Source of the DNA: Lysobacter sp. K5869
GTDB lineage: Bacteria > Pseudomonadota > Gammaproteobacteria > Xanthomonadales > Xanthomonadaceae
Direction of reading: 5' to 3'
Length of the DNA: 64,000 bases
NCBI RefSeq assembly: GCF_018847975.1
Contig: NZ_CP072597.1
Coordinates: 2,209,001 to 2,273,000, forward strand
The notes under the pieces were generated by a model. The model saw nothing but the letters and a program-made list of their open reading frames with translations. It made no database searches and was not told the origin of the DNA. Below, one piece after another: positions 59,123-64,000 of this stretch; the stretch's first letter is position 1, and each line of letters opens with the position of its first letter. A program made the translations under genes and the position numbers.

Positions 59123-60760
59123 ATGTCCGCTCCGCTGCGCATCGCCCTTGCCCAGTTCGATTTCCCCGTGGGCGCCGTAACCCAAAACGCCGAGCGCATG
59201 TGCGCGCTGATCGCGCAAGCGCGCGACGAATACGGCGCCGACGTGGTGCTGTTCCCGGAACTGGCGATCAGCGGCTACCCGCCCGAAGACTTGCTGCTGC
59301 GCCCGGGCTTCCTCGCCGATTGCGAGGCCGCGCTGGAACGCGTGGCGGCGGCCGCGCACGGCATCGTCGCCGTGGTCGGTTGGCCGCAGGCGGCCGGGGC
59401 GGTCGTCTACAACGCCGCCAGCGTGTTGCGCGGCGGGCGGGTCGAGGCGACTTACCGCAAGCGCGAGCTGCCCAATTACGCGGTGTTCGACGAGCGCCGT
59501 TACTTCGATGTCGATCCCGACGGCGAAGCGGTGGTGTTCGAGGTCAAGGGCGTGCAGGTCGGCGTGGTGATCTGCGAAGACCTGTGGTTCGCCGAGCCGC
59601 TGGCGGCGACGGCGCAGGCCGGCGCGAGTCTCGTGCTGGTACCCAACGCCTCGCCGTTCGAGCGCGACAAGCACGCGCAGCGCGACGCGCTGCTGGACTT
59701 GCGCGCGCGCGAGACCGGCGTGGCGCTGGCCTATCTCAACGTGGTCGGCGGCCAGGACGCGCTGGTGTTCGACGGCGCCTCGGTGTTGGCCGACGGCGAC
59801 GGTCAGGTGCACGCGGCTGCGGCGGCGTTCGAGGATCACTGGTTGGTCGCCGATTACGACGACGCGAGCCGCCGCTTCGCGCCGGTGTCGTGGCCGGTCG
59901 AACACGAGGAAAGCCGCGACGCGCTGGCGTGGCGGGCGGTGGTGCGCGGCACCCGCGACTACTGCCGCAAGAACGGTTTCGACAAGGTCTGGCTGGGCCT
60001 GTCGGGCGGCATCGATTCCTCGGTGGTCATGGCCATCGCGGTCGATGCGCTGGGGCCGGAGAACGTCGTCGCGGTGCGCATGCCTTCTCGCTACACCGCC
60101 GACCTGTCCAACGACTTGGCCGCCGAGCAGTGCGCGAGCCAGGGCGTGCGTCTGCTGGCGCTGCCGATCGAAAAGCCGTTCCAGGGCTTTCTCGACACCT
60201 TGGCCGAGGCGTTCGACGGCAAGCCGGTCGACGTGACCGAAGAGAATTTGCAATCGCGCACCCGCGGCGCGCTGATGATGGCGATGAGCAACAAGTTCGG
60301 CGGCCTGCTGCTGACCACCGGCAACAAGAGCGAGTACGCGGTCGGCTACGCCACCATCTACGGCGACATGTGCGGCGGCTACGCGCCGATCAAGGATCTG
60401 TACAAGACCGAGGTGTTCGCGCTGGCGCGCTGGCGCAACGCGGTGGCCGGTTCGCCGGTGATTCCGTGGGCGGTGATCGACCGCCCGCCGTCGGCGGAAC
60501 TGCGCGAGAACCAGAAGGACCAGGATTCGTTGCCGCCGTACGACGTGCTCGACGCGATCTTGCTGCGCTACGTCGATCAGGAGCAGTCGCGCGACGAAAT
60601 CGTGCGCGCCGGCTTCGATCCGGCCACGGTCGACCGCGTGCTCAAGCTGGTGCGGATCAGCGAGTGGAAGCGGCATCAGGCCGCGCCGGGGCCGAAGGTC
60701 TCGCGGCGCGCGTTCGGGCGCGAGCGGCGCTATCCGATCACCAACCGTTATTCCGGCTGA
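59123..60760 (+). CDS. nadE: Glutamine-dependent NAD+ synthetase
   Basis: NadE amidates deamido-NAD, the last step of NAD synthesis. The 545-residue protein is the long, glutamine-using form. Its N-terminal nitrilase-like amidase has catalytic residues E46 (LFPELAISGYPP), K113 (YRKRELPNY) and C151 (VVICEDLWF), and the C-terminal synthetase has the PP-loop LSGGIDSSVVMAI (about 293-305) and STGNKSE-like TTGNKSEYAVGYATIYGDMCGG. Such enzymes take ammonia from glutamine through an internal tunnel. The ATG at MSAPLRIALAQ was preferred over a GTG 18 bp upstream. A REP-rich gap follows. Confidence 0.96.
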   Translation: MSAPLRIALAQFDFPVGAVTQNAERMCALIAQARDEYGADVVLFPELAISGYPPEDLLLRPGFLADCEAALERVAAAAHGIVAVVGWPQAAGAVVYNAASVLRGGRVEATYRKRELPNYAVFDERRYFDVDPDGEAVVFEVKGVQVGVVICEDLWFAEPLAATAQAGASLVLVPNASPFERDKHAQRDALLDLRARETGVALAYLNVVGGQDALVFDGASVLADGDGQVHAAAAAFEDHWLVADYDDASRRFAPVSWPVEHEESRDALAWRAVVRGTRDYCRKNGFDKVWLGLSGGIDSSVVMAIAVDALGPENVVAVRMPSRYTADLSNDLAAEQCASQGVRLLALPIEKPFQGFLDTLAEAFDGKPVDVTEENLQSRTRGALMMAMSNKFGGLLLTTGNKSEYAVGYATIYGDMCGGYAPIKDLYKTEVFALARWRNAVAGSPVIPWAVIDRPPSAELRENQKDQDSLPPYDVLDAILLRYVDQEQSRDEIVRAGFDPATVDRVLKLVRISEWKRHQAAPGPKVSRRAFGRERRYPITNRYSG

Positions 60761-60780
60761 GGCCGATGCCGGGGCTCGGC

Positions 60781-61117
60781 CTGTAGGAGCGGCGTAAGCC
60801 GCGACCGCGACATCGCCGCTACGGCGCAACCCAGAGCGAGCGGCATCGTCGCAGCCGCGCCGGGCGTTCGCGTGCAGGAGCGGCGTAAGCCGCGATCCAA
60901 CCGAAGCGATAAATCCCACGCCACACCCCGAAGCCCGGCCGCCGCTACGCCGCGCACGCTCCCGGTTGCGCCGCTCCTACAAGCGGGCTTCGGCTGCTCT
61001 GTCGCAAGCGATATACGCTGCCGGGCGTTGCGAAGCCCGGTCGCCGCCGCACCGCGCACGTTCCCGGTTGCGCCGTAGTTGCGGTGTCGCGGTCGCGGCT
61101 CGCGCCGCTCCTACAGG
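60781..61117. repeat. REP-like elements with a 102-bp tandem repeat
   Basis: The unit TGTAGGAGCGGCGTAAGCCG occurs near 60782 and 60874 and in inverse form near 60965 and 61079-61117. In addition a block around AAGCCCGG...CGCGCACG.TCCCGGTTGCGCCG repeats at 60931 and 61033. No ORF is credible. This fills the gap between nadE and the bamD terminator. Confidence 0.85.
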
Positions 61118-61210
61118 TAGCTTCGGACGCGTCGCGGCGAAAGCGGGGTGGCTTTCTTGGGCAGCGTTGCGGCCACGACGCAGCCGGCGAGTTCGGACGC
61201 ACCGCCGCAA

Positions 61211-61244
61211 ACGAAAAACGCCGCCCTGGGGCGGCGTTTTTCGT
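61211..61244. terminator. Bidirectional terminator between nadE and bamD
   Basis: ACGAAAAACGCCGCCC and its exact complement, with A5 and T5 tracts at the outer ends, form a 16-bp stem. It serves bamD on the minus strand and could also stop nadE transcripts. Confidence 0.92.
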
Positions 61245-61262
61245 GCGGCGAGGGCAGGGAGC

Positions 61263-62180
61263 TTACTGCCCCTTGCCCGCCTGTTCGGCGCGCTTGGCTT
61301 CGAGCTTGTCGCGGTTGTCCACCGCCGACTTCTCGCCCGCGAACGGGTTGAGCTTGCGCAGGTTGCTCGGGTAGTCCGGCCATTCGCCGGTCAGCGCCGG
61401 GTGGTTCGGGTCGTTCTGCTGCAGCACGCGCTTGGCGTCGGCGGCCAGGTTCTGGTTGTCCAGGCCTTCGTAGGAACGCAACAGCACGGCGATGGCGTCG
61501 TACTGGTAGCGGCTCTGCGGGTAGGTTTCCAACAGGAACTTGGCGCGGTCGGCCGCGGCGACGTAGGCGGTGCGGCGCAGGTAGTACAGCGACACGTCGA
61601 GCTCGTGGCGGGCGAAGGTGTCGCGCAGCACGATCATGCGCTTGCGCGCGTCCTCGGCGTAGCGGCTGTTCGGGTAGCGCTCGACCACGATCTGGAAGTC
61701 GTTGTAGGCCTGCATCGGCGTGGCCAGATCGCGGCGGCTCACGTCCAGGCGCCAGACCTTCTGCAGGAACACCGTGTCGCGGCTGGAGTTGACCAGACCG
61801 CGCAGGTAATACAGATAGGCGATGTTGCGGTGGGTCGGGTAGGTGCGGATGAAGCGGTCGATGCTGCTGACCGCGTCGTCGTGCTTGCCGGACTTGTACT
61901 GGGCGTAAGCCGTTTCGATCAGCGCCTGCTCGGTGTACGGGCCGTACGGGTACTGGGCGACGAGGCGGCGGAAGCTGACCTCGGCCGAGGCCCAGTTGCC
62001 GTTGGTCATCGACTTGTGGGCTTTCTGATAGATCGCCTCGACCGGCTGGCCTTCGTCGCTGTCCTTGTTCTTCTTGAACATCTTGCCGACCCGCGTGCAG
62101 CCGGTGCCGGCTACGGCCACGATCAGCAGCAGGGACACCAGGCGCAGGACGGCGCGGGACGGGGTGGAACGATCGGTCAT
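61263..62180 (-). CDS. bamD: Outer membrane assembly lipoprotein BamD
   Basis: BamD is the essential lipoprotein partner of BamA in outer membrane protein assembly. The 305-residue protein has a signal peptide and acylated Cys near residue 28; the preceding AGTG is an unusual lipobox with Gly at -3. Five TPR-like repeats follow, including NGNWASAEVSFRRLVAQYPYGPYTEQAL (about residues 60-87) and NDFQIVVERYPNSRYAEDARKRM (about 160-182). The tail is charged and longer than E. coli BamD (245). The start MTDRSTPS was preferred over a Met three codons earlier. It is divergent from rluD. Confidence 0.94.
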   Translation of the reverse strand: MTDRSTPSRAVLRLVSLLLIVAVAGTGCTRVGKMFKKNKDSDEGQPVEAIYQKAHKSMTNGNWASAEVSFRRLVAQYPYGPYTEQALIETAYAQYKSGKHDDAVSSIDRFIRTYPTHRNIAYLYYLRGLVNSSRDTVFLQKVWRLDVSRRDLATPMQAYNDFQIVVERYPNSRYAEDARKRMIVLRDTFARHELDVSLYYLRRTAYVAAADRAKFLLETYPQSRYQYDAIAVLLRSYEGLDNQNLAADAKRVLQQNDPNHPALTGEWPDYPSNLRKLNPFAGEKSAVDNRDKLEAKRAEQAGKGQ

Positions 62181-62284
62181 GGCAGGCATCGACAGGCGCC
62201 GGAGGCACGAAGAGCCGATAATAGCAGTCCGCGGGTCCGAGCCCTTAACCGGACCCGTCTTCCCTCATCAGTGCCGACGCCGCA

Positions 62285-63259
62285 ATGACCGACTCCCGCC
62301 AGACCCTGACCGCGACCGTCCCCGACGCCGCCGCCGGCCGCCGTTTCGACGCCGTCCTGGCCGAACTGTTCCCCGATTACTCGCGCTCGCGGCTGGCCGC
62401 CTGGATCAAATCCGGCGACGCCCGCCTGAACGGCCGCGAGGCGCGCCCGCGCGACCCGGTCCAGGGCGGCGAATCCGTCGAATTGAACGTGGTCCTGGAT
62501 ACCCAGACCCACGCCGTGGCCGAGGACATCGCCCTGGACGTGCTGTACGAGGACGCCGAGGTGATCGTGCTCGACAAGCCCGCCGGGCTGGTCGTCCACC
62601 CCGGCGCCGGCAACCCGGCCGGCACCCTGGTCAACGCCCTGCTGCACCGCGACCCGTCGCTGGCCGCGCTGCCGCGCGCCGGCATCGTCCATCGCCTGGA
62701 CAAGGACACCTCCGGGGTCATGGTGGTGGCGCGGACCCTGCCGGCGCACACCTCGCTGGTCGATCAGCTGTCCGCGCGCGAAGTCCACCGCCAGTACCTG
62801 GCCGTGGTGGTCGGCGCGCTGGTCTCCGGCGGCACCGCCAACGCCGCGATCGACCGCCACCCGCGCGACCGCCTGCGCATGGCCGTGCGCGAGGACGGCC
62901 GCGACGCGGTCACCCACTACCGCCTGCGCGAGCGCTTCCGCGCCCACACCTTGCTGGAATGCCGCCTGGAAACCGGGCGCACCCACCAGATCCGCGTGCA
63001 CATGCAGCACCTCAAGCACCCCATCGTCGGCGACCCGCTGTACGGCGGCCCGCTCAAGCTGCCCAAGGGCGCGAGCGATTCGCTGGTGGAGACCCTGCGC
63101 GGCTTCAAGCGTCAGGCGCTGCACGCCGAGACGTTGGAATTCGTCCATCCGGTCAGCGGCGAACCGGTGCGCTGCACCGCGCCGGTGCCGGCCGACATGC
63201 TGCAGCTGATCGCCGAACTGCGCGAGGATTCGCGCGCCGCGGCCGAGGCCGGGCGATGA
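62285..63259 (+). CDS. rluD: 23S rRNA pseudouridine(1911/1915/1917) synthase
   Basis: RluD makes three pseudouridines in helix 69 of 23S rRNA. The 324-residue protein has an N-terminal S4 RNA-binding domain (about residues 16-75, [24 protein letters not shown]) and the catalytic domain with [17 protein letters not shown] (about 94-110) and the active-site block [18 protein letters not shown] (about 133-150, catalytic D139). [24 protein letters not shown] (about 231-254) completes the family signature. The bamD-rluD divergent pair, with the yfiH-like gene after it, is conserved across gammaproteobacteria. Confidence 0.96.
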   Translation: MTDSRQTLTATVPDAAAGRRFDAVLAELFPDYSRSRLAAWIKSGDARLNGREARPRDPVQGGESVELNVVLDTQTHAVAEDIALDVLYEDAEVIVLDKPAGLVVHPGAGNPAGTLVNALLHRDPSLAALPRAGIVHRLDKDTSGVMVVARTLPAHTSLVDQLSAREVHRQYLAVVVGALVSGGTANAAIDRHPRDRLRMAVREDGRDAVTHYRLRERFRAHTLLECRLETGRTHQIRVHMQHLKHPIVGDPLYGGPLKLPKGASDSLVETLRGFKRQALHAETLEFVHPVSGEPVRCTAPVPADMLQLIAELREDSRAAAEAGR

Positions 63260-64000
63260 GCGAGGGCGCTGCGGCCCCCTGGATCGAAGCCGACTGGCCG
63301 GCGCCGCCGGGCGTGCGCGGCTTCACCACGGTGCGTCGCGGCCTGGGCGTGTCGCAGGCGCCGTTCGACTCGCTCAACCTGGGCACGCTCTACGGCGAGC
63401 AGCGCGACGAACCGGCCGCGGTGCTGCGCAACCGCGAACTGCTCGCGCAGGCCGCCGCGCTGCCGTCGCCGCCGCGTTGGCTGCATCAGGTGCACGGCGT
63501 CGGCGTGGTCCGCTTCGACGGCGACGCGCCGGCCGGCGAACCGGAGGGCGACGCCGCGGTGACTTCCACCCCGGGCACGGTGCTGGCGATCCTCACCGCC
63601 GACTGCCTGCCGGTGCTGTTCGCGGCCGAAGACGGCGGCGAAATCGGCGGCGCCCACGCCGGCTGGCGCGGGCTCGCCGACGGCATGCTCGAAGCCACGG
63701 TCGCGGCGATGCGCAGCGAACCCGCGCGCCTGCGCGCCTGGCTCGGCCCGGCCGCGGGGCCGCAGCGCTACGAAATCGGCGCCGAGGTGCGCGAGGCCTT
63801 CCTTGCCGTCGACGCCGCCGCCGAAACCGCGTTCGTCGCGACCAAGCCCGGCCATTGGCGGGTCGATCTCTACGCTCTGGCGCGGCAGCGTCTGGCGCGC
63901 GCCGGAGTGCGCGCCGATCATATCCACGGCGGCGGGCTGTGCACGATTTCGGAGCCCGACCGTTTCTATTCCCACCGCCGCGACCGCCGCACCGGACGCA
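63256..64000 (+). CDS. pgeF: YfiH/PgeF family multicopper-type purine nucleosidase-like protein (3' end cut by window)
   Basis: The window ends within this gene; 248 codons are visible. It begins [20 protein letters not shown] with an ATG overlapping the rluD stop (ATGA). Motifs of the laccase-domain family are present: [10 protein letters not shown] (about residues 76-85), [12 protein letters not shown] (about 114-125) and [14 protein letters not shown] (about 134-147). Family members act as purine nucleoside phosphorylases/adenosine deaminases or in peptidoglycan quality control (PgeF); the older polyphenol oxidase name is misleading. The last visible residues read [14 protein letters not shown], near the normal C-terminus. 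Confidence 0.93.
   Translation, partial: MSEGAAAPWIEADWPAPPGVRGFTTVRRGLGVSQAPFDSLNLGTLYGEQRDEPAAVLRNRELLAQAAALPSPPRWLHQVHGVGVVRFDGDAPAGEPEGDAAVTSTPGTVLAILTADCLPVLFAAEDGGEIGGAHAGWRGLADGMLEATVAAMRSEPARLRAWLGPAAGPQRYEIGAEVREAFLAVDAAAETAFVATKPGHWRVDLYALARQRLARAGVRADHIHGGGLCTISEPDRFYSHRRDRRTGR

Noticed and set aside
60781..61117. CRISPR array
   Set aside because: Repeats are REP-like, irregularly spaced and in both orientations, and no cas genes occur in the window.

Overview
This window looks like a chromosome segment of a high-GC gammaproteobacterium of the Xanthomonadaceae (Lysobacteraceae), most likely Lysobacter or a close relative. The reasons are very GC-rich third codon positions, a nrdR-rib-nusB-thiL run, a division and cell wall (dcw) cluster without murD, type IV pilus genes with a PilS/PilR pair, and REP-like intergenic repeats typical of the family. 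This assignment is inference; no rRNA gene is present to settle it. I saw no prophage, transposase, integron or CRISPR array.

Layout. (1) 1-7531: nrdR, a small membrane protein, ribD, a methyltransferase, then an FMN riboswitch and ribE-ribBA-ribH-nusB-thiL. (2) 7532-9682: an accessory patch with 129-bp tandem repeats, a collagen-like glycine-rich lipoprotein and a decayed copy of its 3' end. (3) 9683-16195: a FAD-linked oxidase, a YdjM-type hydrolase, yraN, an LpoA-like lipoprotein, rsmI, RNase P RNA and a SnoaL-like lipoprotein. (4) 16196-34016: the dcw cluster mraZ-rsmH-ftsL-ftsI-murE-murF-mraY-ftsW-murG-murC-ddl-ftsQ-ftsA-ftsZ, then lpxC. Nearly all stop and start codons overlap, and the few real gaps hold heptad-repeat hairpins. 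(5) 34316-39744: a DciA-like protein divergent from an M23 peptidase, then secA and a Nudix-ThiE fusion. (6) 40162-56000: type IV pilus genes. coaE, pilD, pilC and pilB lie on the minus strand, followed by a four-gene putative glycosylation island, three pilin genes, pilR and pilS. Two pilins have clear sigma-54 promoters, the type PilR activates. (7) 56286-64000: sucCD, a ParDE-like toxin-antitoxin pair, nadE, a repeat-rich gap, bamD, rluD and the start of a YfiH/PgeF gene.

How it works together. Most genes are core housekeeping: flavin supply under FMN feedback, peptidoglycan precursor synthesis and septation, protein export, the TCA cycle and outer membrane assembly. The most system-like accessory piece is the island at 44822-49742. 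It encodes a polyprenyl-phosphate-type GT2, a WecB-like epimerase, a YbhN/AglD-like membrane protein and a TMTC-like GT-C enzyme with a TPR tail. Lying between pilB and the pilins, it could be a lipid-linked pilin glycosylation pathway. Other points of note are the missing murD, a RibBA whose cyclohydrolase half has no cysteines, a leader ORF coupled to ribE, and a family of 7-nt-periodic intergenic hairpins.
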